DNA from: Chengkuizengella sediminis
GTDB lineage: Bacteria > Bacillota > Bacilli > Paenibacillales > KCTC-33759
Assembly (NCBI RefSeq): GCF_010078385.1
Contig: NZ_SIJC01000001.1
Location: forward strand, 186,001 to 250,000
DNA: 64,000 bases
Reading direction: 5' to 3'
Position numbers and translations under genes: made by a program. A model generated the notes under the pieces. That model did not search any database. It was not told where the DNA came from and saw only the letters and a list, made by a program, of their open reading frames with translations. How positions within the stretch are numbered: position 1 is the stretch's first letter; every line of letters starts with the position of its first letter. Below are positions 35,902-44,992 of the stretch, one piece after another.

Positions 35902-36357
35902 TTAAAAAAGTACAGCAAGTCTGGCACTTGCAACTTTATTTAGTGGTATTTGATGAGTCTTTTTTACTTGTTTTATTTCGATCATTTCATTTTGGAAAGA
36001 AATCAATTCTCCTTCAAATTCCTTTAATCCATCAATGGATTCGTATGTAGTAATAAAGACATTTTTATTCACAGCATTTTCAAAGTCCTTTGCCTTTTTT
36101 AATGGACGTTCAGCACCAGGTGAAGAGACTTCAAGAATGTAAGCTTCTGTTATTGGGTCAGATTCATCTAACTTTTGACTTATATATTCACTGATACGAC
36201 CACAATCATCAATATCAATACCTCCGTCCTTATCAACATAAATACGTAGGTATCTATTCTCACCTTCTTTGACATACTCTATATCAACTAATTCATATCC
36301 TTCTTCTTCGATAAAGTTTTGTATCATATCTTGAACAAGACCTTTTATTTTGCTCAC
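35902..36357 (-). CDS. rimP: Ribosome maturation factor RimP
   Basis: A 151-aa RimP/YlxS, needed for 30S maturation. Characteristic text: GYELVDIEYVKEGENRYLRIYVDKDGGIDIDDCGRISEYISQKLDESD and LEVSSPGAERPLKKAKDFENAVNKNV. It is first in the rimP-nusA-infB cluster, about 100 bases after a strong promoter, with a hairpin in between. Confidence 0.96.
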   Translation of the reverse strand: MSKIKGLVQDMIQNFIEEEGYELVDIEYVKEGENRYLRIYVDKDGGIDIDDCGRISEYISQKLDESDPITEAYILEVSSPGAERPLKKAKDFENAVNKNVFITTYESIDGLKEFEGELISFQNEMIEIKQVKKTHQIPLNKVASARLAVLF

Positions 36358-36410
36358 TTTAAACTTTGAACCCCCTAAATCAATGCGATAAATCCTTTAA
36401 ATAAAAGGCA

Positions 36411-36433
36411 AAGAGTGGGTTTCCCCCACTCTT
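36411..36433 (-). terminator. Weak terminator/attenuator hairpin in the rimP-nusA leader
   Basis: On the minus strand, AAGAGTGGG, a 5-base loop, CCCACTCTT, then TGCCTTTTATTT. The 9-bp stem is strong, but the T-run is interrupted. It lies downstream of the rimP promoter (36463-36491), so it can serve both as polC terminator and as an attenuator of rimP-nusA. Confidence 0.65.
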
Positions 36434-36462
36434 CTCGAAATCGCTATCTCAATTATGAGTAA

Positions 36463-36491
36463 ATTATATCATATTGTGAAATTCCTTACAA
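36463..36491 (-). promoter_or_regulatory. Sigma-A promoter of rimP-nusA-infB (extended -10)
   Basis: On the minus strand, TTGTAA (36486-36491), 17 bases ending TGA, TATAAT (36463-36468). The -10 is perfect and extended. The predicted start is near 36456, leaving about 98 bases of leader. Confidence 0.8.
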
Positions 36492-36499
36492 GGTCTGTA

Positions 36500-39400
36500 C
36501 TAAAATAATGATAGCTGGTTCGTCTCTGGTAAACCATTGAAACAACCAAATCCATTTAATGTTTCAACAACCGTTTTAGACACTTTAGAACGTTGCCTAA
36601 AATCTTCAATAGATAAAAACTCGCCACCCTCTCTAGCTTCAACGATGTTTTTAGCAGCATTCACACCAATTCCTTGAATCGCAGAAAATGGAGGGATTAA
36701 AGAATCACCATCTATTATATACTTTTCAGCATCTGATCGATATAAGTTAATGCCTTTAAATGAAAAACCACGAGCAGTCATCTCTAAAGCCATTTCTAAA
36801 ATCGAGATCATACTTTTTTCTTTTGCAGTTGCTTTAAAACCCAATTCTTCAATTTCGTTTAATTTTCTCAGAATTGAATTGTACCCTTGACAAAATACAT
36901 CAACATCAAAATCCTCTGTTCGAACAGAAAAGTAAGTCGCATAAAATGCAATTGGATAATGAACTTTAAAGTAAACAGTTCTTACAGCAGAAATAACATA
37001 AGCAGCCGCATGGGCCTTTGGAAACATATACTCAATTCTCAAACATGAATCAATATACCATTGCGGTATTTTGTGCTCTTTCATCGTAGCGATCCATTCA
37101 TCCTTTAAACCCTTCCCTTTACGAACACTTTCAGTAATTTGAAATGCAAGACCTGCCTCCAAACCACCCTTATAAATTAAATATAACATGATGTCATCTC
37201 TACAACCAATTACCGTTTTGATCGTACACGTATTGTTTTTAATAAGTTCCTGCGCATTTCCTAACCAAACCCCCGTTCCATGAGAAAGACCTGAGATTTG
37301 CAATAAATCAGCAAAGGTTGAAGGTTTTGTTTCCTTTAACATTTGTCTTACAAATTTAGTGCCCATTTCAGGAACACCAAATGTCCCTACAGGAGATTTT
37401 ATTTGATCAGGTGTAACATTTAATGCATCTGTTGAGTTAAATACGCTCATGATTTTAGGATCATTCATAGGAATGGAAGTTGGATCCACCTCCGTTAAAT
37501 CCTGTAACATTCTCATCATTGTTGGATCATCATGCCCTAGAATATCTAACTTCAATAAGTTAGCATCAAAAGCATGATAATCAAAATGGGTTGTTTTCCA
37601 ATCAGCTGATGTATCGTCAGCGGGAAATTGAACCGGTGTAATATCTTCAACGTCTATATAATCAGGAACAACAACAATTCCTCCTGGATGCTGTCCAGTA
37701 CTTCGTTTCACTCCCGTGCATCCTGTACTTAATCTTACTACCTCAGCATTTCTCCAGCTTTTTAATTTATCTTCTTCATATTTTTTCACATATCCAAATG
37801 CTGTTTTATCTGCCACAGTACCAATTGTCCCAGCACGATAAACATTTTCTTCTCCAAAAAGCACCTTTGTATAATGATGAGCATTAGGCTGATATTCTCC
37901 AGAGAAATTCAAGTCAATATCGGGAACTTTATCTCCTTTAAATCCCAAAAACGTTTCAAATGGGATATCCTGACCATCTCCCTTTAACAAACCATCACAT
38001 TTTGGACAAGTTTTATCTTCAATATCAAATCCACTGCGAACACTTCCATCCGTAAACCACTCATTATGTTTACACGTTTTACACAAATAATGAGGAGGTA
38101 ACGGGTTGACCTCAGAAATACCTAACATCATAGCTACAACGGAAGATCCTACAGACCCCCGAGATCCAACTAAGTAACCATCTCGATTCGATTTTTTAAC
38201 CAATTTTTCTGAAATTAAATACAAAGCTGCAAATCCTGCTTTGATGATAGGAACAAGTTCCTTCTCTAATCGTTCTATAACAATTTCAGGCAGTTCCTCA
38301 CCATATATTTCCTTAGCTGTTGCATAACATGTATTTCTTATTTCCTCATCAGCCCCTTCAATGACTGGGAAAAACGGTTTGCTAGGAAACAACTCAATAT
38401 CTTCAAAGCGATCTGCCAAATCATTTGTATTTTTTACAACAACTTCATAGGCTTTTTCTTCTCCAAGATGTTCAAACTCAGCTAACATTTCAGTCGTTGT
38501 TCTAAAATGCACATCGGGTTTTTCCAAATCCTTTAGTGGACTATAACCTGTAATACCGTGAATCGTAATATCTCTGTTTATTTTCTCTCTAGGTTTAAGA
38601 TAATGAACATTACCTGTAGCGATCACAGGTTTATTCAATTTTTCTCCTAGATTACATATTCTTTGGTTTGCTTCCTCTAGATGCAAGCGATGTGTTACTA
38701 AACCTTTGTCTATAAGATGTTGATTTACGCCAATTGGCTGTATTTCTAAAACGTCATAAAATTGGGCTACTTCCTCTGCTTCAGCAGGCGATTTATTTAA
38801 TATGGTTTCGAATAATTCACCTTTTTCACAACCCGAGGAAATGATTAAACCTTCTCTATTATCGATTAAAACACTTTTTGGAATCGTTGCAACTCTACTA
38901 AAATGTTCAGTGTGTGATAATGAAATTAATTTATATAAATTTTTCTTTCCTACCAGATTCACAGCATAAATACAACAATGGAAAGGTCTTGCTTTAGAAA
39001 GATCCAGCCCAGCATAGTCATTAAGTTGGATTACATTCGTAATATCTCTTTGTTTTAATTCCTTTAGTAAATGTACAAAAATATGTTGTAGTGCAATGGT
39101 GTCATCAATCGCTCTGTGATGATTGTCTAAACTTACTTTTAATTTATCAGCTAATGTATTTAATCTATGGTTTTTAAAATTTGGAAAAAGAAACCTAGCC
39201 AGTTCTAAAGTATCTATAACTGCATTATCTGCCTGTTCCAATCCACATTTCTCACATGCTGCTTGAACAAATCCTGCATCAAATCTAGCATTATGAGCTA
39301 CTAAAATAGCATCCCCTATAAACTGAATAAATTTAGGAAAGACATCTTTAAGATCTGGCGCATCTACAACCATATCATCCGTAATATTCGTCAATTGACT

Positions 39401-40819
39401 TATGTTATATGGTATTTTTTCATGCGGGTTCACAAAAGAGGTAAATCTCTCTATTTCTTCCCCGTTTTTGACCTTCACTCCAGCAATTTCGATGATATTA
39501 TGATTTGTAACGGAAAGACCAGTGGTCTCCAAGTCAAAAATGACATAAGTAGCATCTTGCAAAGAAACATTGAAAGGGTTCAGCGCAATTGGAATCGCAT
39601 CATTAACAACATTCGCCTCTACCCCATAAATCATTTTTATATTGTTTTTACTCGCTGTCCAAAAAGCTTCCGGAAACGCTTGTACATTACCATGGTCAGT
39701 TACAGCAATCGCTTTATGACCCCACTTAGCTGCAGTTTTTATATAATCACCGATGGAAGTAATCCCATCCATTGTACTCATATTGCTATGAAGATGGAAT
39801 TCAACACGTTTTTCCTTCTCATGATCCTTGCGTTCGAAATTAGCTGGAGCAACGATTTCATTCAAATCCATTGGAATCATCGTCAATTCATGCACGGGAA
39901 GAAAGGTATCATATTCAACTTTCCCTCTTAATTTTATCCATACTCCATTTTTTAACAATGATAATTTTTTTACATCTTCCTTTTTCTTTGTAAATATTTT
40001 GACTTTAATAGAGTCTGTAAAATCAGTTAGTATAAATTGAGTTAAAGTCGTACCTGTTTTAAGTTCCCTCATTTCTAAATTGAGGACTGTTCCTTGGATG
40101 ACCGTTTTTTTCTCTTCATCCGTAATTTGTTGAATCGGAACAGATGGTTCATCTATCTTTTTCCCAAGTAAAAGCACCAGTTCTCCTTCAGGGATTTCTT
40201 TTTCAATCTCTCTTGGTGCTGAATCCAATATAGCTTGAGTTGCAGATCGCTCTTCTTCTTCTAATTTCTCGGCAAAACGATCGTATTCCTCAATTCTATT
40301 CATATCAACAGAGAAGTTAATAGAGAAGTTTCTAGAAAAAAAATCAATAAAAAATTGTTTGATGCTCTCATCCAATTTCTTCTTCTTTGCCAATTCTATA
40401 CCTGTTTCATCTAATAAAGAAACATTGATCGTTTGATCATTCACTTCAACCTTTGCTTTACTAAACCAACCATTTACTGATGTTTGTTCTTTTTGAATCC
40501 AATCTAGAAATAGTCCCCAATACTCAGAGACTAACTCTTGGTTTGTAATAGAATTAGAAAAACAAAAGTTAAACCGAATTTTTGCAATATGGGCGAATTT
40601 TTTTTGAATTTGTTTACAAAATTGTCTATAAACTTTTTGTGGGATCATATGATCTTTGATAATATGAATATTCCAATCATTATGATGTCGATTGCAAATT
40701 ACCTTTTCGATAAATCCATCAGAAAAATAAGAATTCACAATTTCCTGTGGAATTTCTGCCTGTTTCATCAACAATTCAAACCGTATTCTTTTTTCTTGAT
40801 TATGTATACTATTTATAAT
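36500..40819 (-). CDS. polC: DNA polymerase III alpha subunit, PolC type
   Basis: The Gram-positive replicative polymerase with built-in proofreading. Order: N-terminal domain (about 1-220), OB fold, PHP domain (VEFHLHSNMSTMDG), inserted exonuclease (VIFDLETTGL, VAHNARFDAGF, HRAIDDT), zinc finger (CKTCKHNEW... CPKCDG), polymerase palm (PDIDLNFSGEY) and C-terminus ending NQLSLF, a clamp-binding motif. The frame has an ATG at 40861, but it lies in a hairpin two bases after a good -10 box. TTGGGAGGGG stands just before ATT at 40819, giving 1439 aa, as in B. subtilis (1437). The start is therefore probably a rare AUU (or the next AUA). Confidence 0.95.
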   Translation of the reverse strand: MINSIHNQEKRIRFELLMKQAEIPQEIVNSYFSDGFIEKVICNRHHNDWNIHIIKDHMIPQKVYRQFCKQIQKKFAHIAKIRFNFCFSNSITNQELVSEYWGLFLDWIQKEQTSVNGWFSKAKVEVNDQTINVSLLDETGIELAKKKKLDESIKQFFIDFFSRNFSINFSVDMNRIEEYDRFAEKLEEEERSATQAILDSAPREIEKEIPEGELVLLLGKKIDEPSVPIQQITDEEKKTVIQGTVLNLEMRELKTGTTLTQFILTDFTDSIKVKIFTKKKEDVKKLSLLKNGVWIKLRGKVEYDTFLPVHELTMIPMDLNEIVAPANFERKDHEKEKRVEFHLHSNMSTMDGITSIGDYIKTAAKWGHKAIAVTDHGNVQAFPEAFWTASKNNIKMIYGVEANVVNDAIPIALNPFNVSLQDATYVIFDLETTGLSVTNHNIIEIAGVKVKNGEEIERFTSFVNPHEKIPYNISQLTNITDDMVVDAPDLKDVFPKFIQFIGDAILVAHNARFDAGFVQAACEKCGLEQADNAVIDTLELARFLFPNFKNHRLNTLADKLKVSLDNHHRAIDDTIALQHIFVHLLKELKQRDITNVIQLNDYAGLDLSKARPFHCCIYAVNLVGKKNLYKLISLSHTEHFSRVATIPKSVLIDNREGLIISSGCEKGELFETILNKSPAEAEEVAQFYDVLEIQPIGVNQHLIDKGLVTHRLHLEEANQRICNLGEKLNKPVIATGNVHYLKPREKINRDITIHGITGYSPLKDLEKPDVHFRTTTEMLAEFEHLGEEKAYEVVVKNTNDLADRFEDIELFPSKPFFPVIEGADEEIRNTCYATAKEIYGEELPEIVIERLEKELVPIIKAGFAALYLISEKLVKKSNRDGYLVGSRGSVGSSVVAMMLGISEVNPLPPHYLCKTCKHNEWFTDGSVRSGFDIEDKTCPKCDGLLKGDGQDIPFETFLGFKGDKVPDIDLNFSGEYQPNAHHYTKVLFGEENVYRAGTIGTVADKTAFGYVKKYEEDKLKSWRNAEVVRLSTGCTGVKRSTGQHPGGIVVVPDYIDVEDITPVQFPADDTSADWKTTHFDYHAFDANLLKLDILGHDDPTMMRMLQDLTEVDPTSIPMNDPKIMSVFNSTDALNVTPDQIKSPVGTFGVPEMGTKFVRQMLKETKPSTFADLLQISGLSHGTGVWLGNAQELIKNNTCTIKTVIGCRDDIMLYLIYKGGLEAGLAFQITESVRKGKGLKDEWIATMKEHKIPQWYIDSCLRIEYMFPKAHAAAYVISAVRTVYFKVHYPIAFYATYFSVRTEDFDVDVFCQGYNSILRKLNEIEELGFKATAKEKSMISILEMALEMTARGFSFKGINLYRSDAEKYIIDGDSLIPPFSAIQGIGVNAAKNIVEAREGGEFLSIEDFRQRSKVSKTVVETLNGFGCFNGLPETNQLSLF

Positions 40820-40830
40820 GTTCCCCTCCC
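40817..40830 (-). promoter_or_regulatory. Ribosome site of polC before a non-AUG start
   Basis: On the minus strand, GGGAGGGGAAC is followed by ATT ATA AAT in the polC frame, 14 codons after the first ATG. No ATG, GTG or TTG occurs within suitable distance. It fits anti-Shine-Dalgarno pairing far better than anything before the ATG at 40861. Confidence 0.5.
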
Positions 40831-40843
40831 AATTGCAACAAGC

Positions 40844-40882
40844 CAGACATAGATTCTTCATCTTTATATCTGGCTTGTTATG
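40844..40882. repeat. Hairpin spanning the proS-polC junction
   Basis: AACAAGCCAGACATA pairs with TATATCTGGCTTGTT at 14 of 15 positions across about 13 bases. No T-run follows on either strand. It covers the upstream polC ATG and part of the promoter, so it may be a proS 3' end structure or a polC regulatory site. Confidence 0.5.
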
Positions 40883-40892
40883 AAACTTTCAA
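40863..40892 (-). promoter_or_regulatory. Probable sigma-A promoter of polC
   Basis: On the minus strand, TTGAAA (40887-40892), 18 bases, TATAAA (40863-40868). Predicted transcription starts near 40856, downstream of the ATG at 40861. Confidence 0.5.
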
Positions 40893-40925
40893 TAATGTTA
40901 ATGCTTCCTTATTATGAATGATAAG

Positions 40926-42374
40926 TTAATAGGATTTTCCAAATACAACAGTATGTTTTGCAGGTTCTTCACAAACCAAACATTTGCCTTTATGTTCAGT
41001 TACAACCGTTGGGATATTTCTGCTTGTTGCACCTGTCTCCTCTTTCACTTGATGTTCGCAAGCTTCAGAACCGCACCAACCTGCTAATACAAAACCTCTT
41101 TGTTTTTCCATAGCAGATTTCATTTCATCAATGTTTTCCACCGAGCTAAAATGTGAGTCCATAAAACTTTTTGCATTATCGTACATTTGTTTTTGAATCT
41201 CATCCAACATTTTTGATACTTCTTCATTTAACTGATCTTGAGGTACAAACTTCTTTTCCCCAGAAATTCTAGATACAAGAACAACTTGTCCTTTTTCCAT
41301 ATCACGAGGTCCAAGTTCAATTCTAATTGGAACCCCTCTCATTTCATACTCATTAAACTTCCATCCAGGACTTTGATCTGTACGTGTATCAATACGTACT
41401 CTTACACCAGCTTGTTTTAACCCATTCATTAATTCCATACTTTTATTTGTTACTTCTTCTCTTTTCTTTGCTGGACCAATTGGAATCATAATCACTTGAG
41501 TTGGTGCTACTTTAGGAGGTACAACTAACCCTTTGTCATCTCCATGAACCATAATCATTGCACCTATTAATCTTGTGCTTACACCCCAAGATGTCGTATA
41601 AGCATGCTGCTGTTTATTATCACGATCTAAATATTGAATATCAAATGCTTGGGAAAAATTAGTACCTAAATAGTGAGACGTACCAGCTTGAACTGCTTTT
41701 CCATCTTTCATCATCGCTTCAATAGAAAAAGTATCTATAGCTCCGGCAAATTTTTCCGATGGCGTTTTCTGACCTACGATTACAGGTATGCTTAAAAAGT
41801 CCTCTACAAATTCACGATAAATATCTAACATTTGCATGGTCTCTGCTCTAGCTTCCTCTTCAGTTTCGTGTGCAGTATGTCCTTCCTGCCATAAAAACTC
41901 GCTCGTTCTTAAAAACGGAAGTGTTCGTTTCTCCCAGCGAACTACATTCGCCCATTGATTAATTAATACAGGAAGATCTCTATAAGATTGGATCCATTTT
42001 GAATACATGTGTCCGATCATCGTTTCTGAAGTTGGTCTGATCGCCAAACGCTCTTCTAATTGTTCACCTGCAGCTTCTGTAACCCAAGGTAATTCTGGAT
42101 TAAAACCTTCAACATGTTCTTTTTCTTTTTGAAAAAAGCTTTCAGGAATAAAAAGAGGAAAATATGCATTTCGATGCCCAGTTTCTTTAAATTTAGAATC
42201 AAGCTCCTTTTGCATCATCTCCCAAATCTCAAACCCTTCAGGTTTAAAAACGATACACCCTCTGACTGGAGAATAATCCATCAAATCTGCTTTTTTAATC
42301 ACATCAATATACCATCTAGAAAAATCCTCTTGTTGAGGCGTAATTTCTCTCACCATTTTTTTGTCCTTAGACAT
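40926..42374 (-). CDS. proS: Prolyl-tRNA synthetase, archaeal/eukaryotic type (type 3)
   Basis: Charges tRNA-Pro. The 482-aa enzyme has no YbaK-like editing insertion and shows the type-3 hallmarks: N-terminal FSRWYIDVIKKADLMDYSPVRGCIVFKPEGFEIWE, motif 2 RWEKRTLPFLRTSEFLWQEGHTAH, HGDDKGLVVPPKVAPTQV, a zinc-like Cys set (CGSEAC, CLVCEE) and the terminal Tyr (GKSY). B. subtilis has the longer bacterial type (about 564 aa) at this place. It lies between rseP and polC, in operon with rseP. The canonical position with a different enzyme class suggests in-place displacement. Confidence 0.95.
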   Translation of the reverse strand: MSKDKKMVREITPQQEDFSRWYIDVIKKADLMDYSPVRGCIVFKPEGFEIWEMMQKELDSKFKETGHRNAYFPLFIPESFFQKEKEHVEGFNPELPWVTEAAGEQLEERLAIRPTSETMIGHMYSKWIQSYRDLPVLINQWANVVRWEKRTLPFLRTSEFLWQEGHTAHETEEEARAETMQMLDIYREFVEDFLSIPVIVGQKTPSEKFAGAIDTFSIEAMMKDGKAVQAGTSHYLGTNFSQAFDIQYLDRDNKQQHAYTTSWGVSTRLIGAMIMVHGDDKGLVVPPKVAPTQVIMIPIGPAKKREEVTNKSMELMNGLKQAGVRVRIDTRTDQSPGWKFNEYEMRGVPIRIELGPRDMEKGQVVLVSRISGEKKFVPQDQLNEEVSKMLDEIQKQMYDNAKSFMDSHFSSVENIDEMKSAMEKQRGFVLAGWCGSEACEHQVKEETGATSRNIPTVVTEHKGKCLVCEEPAKHTVVFGKSY

Positions 42375-42393
42375 AATAAACCTCCCGAAATAA

Positions 42394-43665
42394 TTAACCT
42401 TTAAACAATCTTAATATATCGTTATAAGTAACTGCAATCATAAGTAACATTAGTACAGCAAAACCGATAAAGTGAACCATACTCTCCCGATTTGGATCGA
42501 CAGGTTTTCCACGCACAGCTTCAATTCCGAAAAACATTAAGCGGCTTCCGTCCAAAGCTGGAAATGGGAGTAAATTGAAAATTCCTAAATATAAACTAAT
42601 CATCGCCACAAACCCAACTAATGTATCCACACCATAACTAACCGCTTCACCTGTCATTTCAGTAATACGTATAGGTCCTCCTAAATCATCTAACGAAAAT
42701 TGCAAGGTAACCAACATTTTTAAACTGATGAATATTTGTTCCGTAACGTTCCACATCGTTTTAGAAGAATATGTGATACCTTCAACGATGGAATCAGGGC
42801 TTCTTTTTTCTAGTTGAATAGATATTCCAACTTTTCCACTACCTGCTTCATCGGGTTTCGGAGTGACCTGAAGTTGAATTTCAGACTGAGCACGAGATAC
42901 AGTCCAATTCATGGGTTGGTCGGCTGATTGTGAAATTAGAGTGAGTAATTTCTCATTGTCTGTTCCAATCGTCTCACCATTCACTTCTATAATTAGATCA
43001 TTTGATTCTAATCCCGCTGTTTCAGCCGGGGAATCACTCACTACCGTACCTACCTGCAAATGAGTCGGATTTTCAATAGGTATTCCACTCATATAAATAA
43101 AAGTTATAAATAAGAAAAAAGCAAGAATAAAATTCATTACTGGTCCAGCTACAATGACTAGTGCTCTCTGAGCAATCGTTTTACTTCCAAATTGACGATT
43201 CCATGGAGCGATTTGAGTCTCTTTCCCTTTTGTCTCCATCATTGCTTTTTCATGTACATCTAAATCTTGCAGTTCACCATCAACATCTAATTTGATATTT
43301 AATTTATGCTCAAGATCAATGCTTTCAACAGTCCCTTGAATCACATCAGTTCTTTGATCTAATTGATCTAAATAAATATGAGTTACTTTATCATTTTCTA
43401 TTTTAACTGCAATGGTTTGACCAGGGTTAATTTGAACGATTTCTGGATCCTCACCAGCCATTCGTACATAACCACCCATCGGTAGTAAACGAAATGTATA
43501 TCGAGTTTCATTTCTTTTTACAGATAGTAGCTTTGGACCAAATCCGATTGCAAATTCTCTGACTAGAATACCTACTCGTTTCGCAAAGTAAAAATGCCCC
43601 CACTCATGAATACCTACTAATAAAAAGAACATGAGAAGAGCAATAATAATCACTTCTACAGTCAA
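42394..43665 (-). CDS. rseP: Site-2 protease RseP/RasP
   Basis: Intramembrane zinc metalloprotease that cleaves transmembrane anti-sigma factors and signal-peptide remnants. It shows the first transmembrane segment with HEWGH (residues 19-23), a PDZ-like domain (about 200-285, VVSDSPAETAGLESNDLIIEVNGE) and the third-ligand motif NLLPFPALDGSRL. The start is TTG with AAGGAGGG upstream. About 423 aa, as in B. subtilis. It follows dxr but has its own promoter. Confidence 0.95.
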   Translation of the reverse strand: MTVEVIIIALLMFFLLVGIHEWGHFYFAKRVGILVREFAIGFGPKLLSVKRNETRYTFRLLPMGGYVRMAGEDPEIVQINPGQTIAVKIENDKVTHIYLDQLDQRTDVIQGTVESIDLEHKLNIKLDVDGELQDLDVHEKAMMETKGKETQIAPWNRQFGSKTIAQRALVIVAGPVMNFILAFFLFITFIYMSGIPIENPTHLQVGTVVSDSPAETAGLESNDLIIEVNGETIGTDNEKLLTLISQSADQPMNWTVSRAQSEIQLQVTPKPDEAGSGKVGISIQLEKRSPDSIVEGITYSSKTMWNVTEQIFISLKMLVTLQFSLDDLGGPIRITEMTGEAVSYGVDTLVGFVAMISLYLGIFNLLPFPALDGSRLMFFGIEAVRGKPVDPNRESMVHFIGFAVLMLLMIAVTYNDILRLFKG

Positions 43666-43757
43666 TAGATTTCCCTCCTTATTTCACTAGTACAATAACT
43701 TATAAAAGTATACCTAGCTCAGTTATCCTACAATCATTTTATTAAACTTTCATAAAC

Positions 43758-43786
43758 AGTATGTCCTAAGATTATCATGATTGCAA
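43758..43786 (-). promoter_or_regulatory. Sigma-A promoter of rseP-proS
   Basis: On the minus strand, TTGCAA (43781-43786), 17 bases, CATACT (43758-43763), just after the dxr terminator. Confidence 0.6.
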
Positions 43787-43789
43787 ATG

Positions 43790-43820
43790 GAAAAACAAGT
43801 CGTTAGCAATTGCTGCTAAC
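43790..43820 (-). terminator. Probable intrinsic terminator of dxr
   Basis: On the minus strand, GTTAGCA, 5 bases, TGCTAAC, then GACTTGTTTTT. The left arm overlaps the dxr stop codon. The T-run begins five bases after the stem, so termination may be partial. Confidence 0.5.
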
Positions 43821-44970
43821 TAGAGGAAGAAACGTTATGCGCACTTTCTCTAGCCCATTTATCTATTTCCAAAAGTTCGTCTAGTTGAGGAAATGCCGTT
43901 ACAGCATGTTTCTCTAAAACTTTATGTATTATTTTTTCAATGTGTAAAAATTCAATTTCACCTTTTAAAAACTTAGAAACTGCCACTTCATTAGCCGCAT
44001 TAAAAACAGTGGTCGCTGATCCACCTATTTTTCCACAGTCAAAAGCCATTTTTAAACAAGGAAATCGATTAAAGTCCATTTGGTTAAAATTCAACCTACC
44101 AAGTAATGCTAAATCTAATGGTTCAGTTGATGTTTTTAATCTTCTTGGATAGGTTAATGCATATTGAATGGGCACTCTCATATCAGGATTACCTAACTGA
44201 GCAATAACACTACAATCGTTAAACTCTACAAAAGAGTGTACGATGCTTTCAGGATGTATGATTACATCAATTTTTTCATATGCGATATCAAATAACCAGT
44301 GTGCTTCTATTACCTCTAAACCTTTGTTAACCATGGTCGCTGAATCGATCGTAATTTTAGCACCCATTGACCAATTAGGGTGTGATAAGGCTTCCTTTAC
44401 AGTTACACCGACCAGTTCTTCTCTAGATCGATCTCGAAAGGAACCACCTGAAGCAGTCAAAGTGATTTTCGATATTTCTGAATGAGATTCTCCATTTAAA
44501 CACTGAAAAATCGCAGAATGCTCACTGTCTATTGGGAGTAAATCTACTTCATGTTTTTGTGTTAATTGTTTTATAATATGTCCAGCAGTAACAAGAGTTT
44601 CCTTATTAGCTAAACCAATATGTTTCCCAGCTTCAATAGCACTTATTGTTGGTTTTAATCCCTGACTGCCAACCAACGCATTTACTACAAAGGATGCATC
44701 AGTGTTTGCTGCAACTTCAATTAAACCTTCCTCACCATAAAAGACTTCTATTGAAGAAGAAATGAGAGGTTTTAATTGTTCAGCTAATGATTTGGTAGCA
44801 ACTGAAACTTTTTTTGGACGGAAAGTATTAATTTGTTCTACAAAGAGAGGTAAGTTTGAACCTGCTGCCAAACCATCAATAATGAAATCTTCATTGTACA
44901 GAGAAATGACATCTAATGTTTGAGTGCCAATGGAACCAGTTGAGCCTAGTAAAGATATATGTTTACTCAA
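43816..44970 (-). CDS. dxr: 1-Deoxy-D-xylulose 5-phosphate reductoisomerase
   Basis: NADPH-dependent second enzyme of the MEP isoprenoid route. It shows SLLGSTGSIGTQTLDVI at the N-terminus, ANKETLVTAG, the metal site LPIDSEHSAIFQ and ASGGSFRDRSREEL. 384 aa is normal. The cluster uppS-cdsA-dxr joins isoprenoid supply to undecaprenyl phosphate synthesis. It lies 22 bases after cdsA. Confidence 0.97.
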   Translation of the reverse strand: MSKHISLLGSTGSIGTQTLDVISLYNEDFIIDGLAAGSNLPLFVEQINTFRPKKVSVATKSLAEQLKPLISSSIEVFYGEEGLIEVAANTDASFVVNALVGSQGLKPTISAIEAGKHIGLANKETLVTAGHIIKQLTQKHEVDLLPIDSEHSAIFQCLNGESHSEISKITLTASGGSFRDRSREELVGVTVKEALSHPNWSMGAKITIDSATMVNKGLEVIEAHWLFDIAYEKIDVIIHPESIVHSFVEFNDCSVIAQLGNPDMRVPIQYALTYPRRLKTSTEPLDLALLGRLNFNQMDFNRFPCLKMAFDCGKIGGSATTVFNAANEVAVSKFLKGEIEFLHIEKIIHKVLEKHAVTAFPQLDELLEIDKWARESAHNVSSSS

Positions 44971-44992
44971 AAAAACACCTCACAAGTTGCTG

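Noticed and set aside
35868-36050. 60-codon open frame on the plus strand across the nusA-rimP spacer
   Set aside because: It runs antisense into rimP, lacks a ribosome site and covers the repeat element.
39395-39931. 178-codon open frame on the plus strand opposite polC
   Set aside because: It lies wholly antisense to a conserved exonuclease/PHP region of polC, has no ribosome site and no recognisable domain.
42375-42393. T-box leader for proS
   Set aside because: There are only 19 bases between rseP and proS, with no room for a T-box and no GGTGG-type core in the rseP promoter region.
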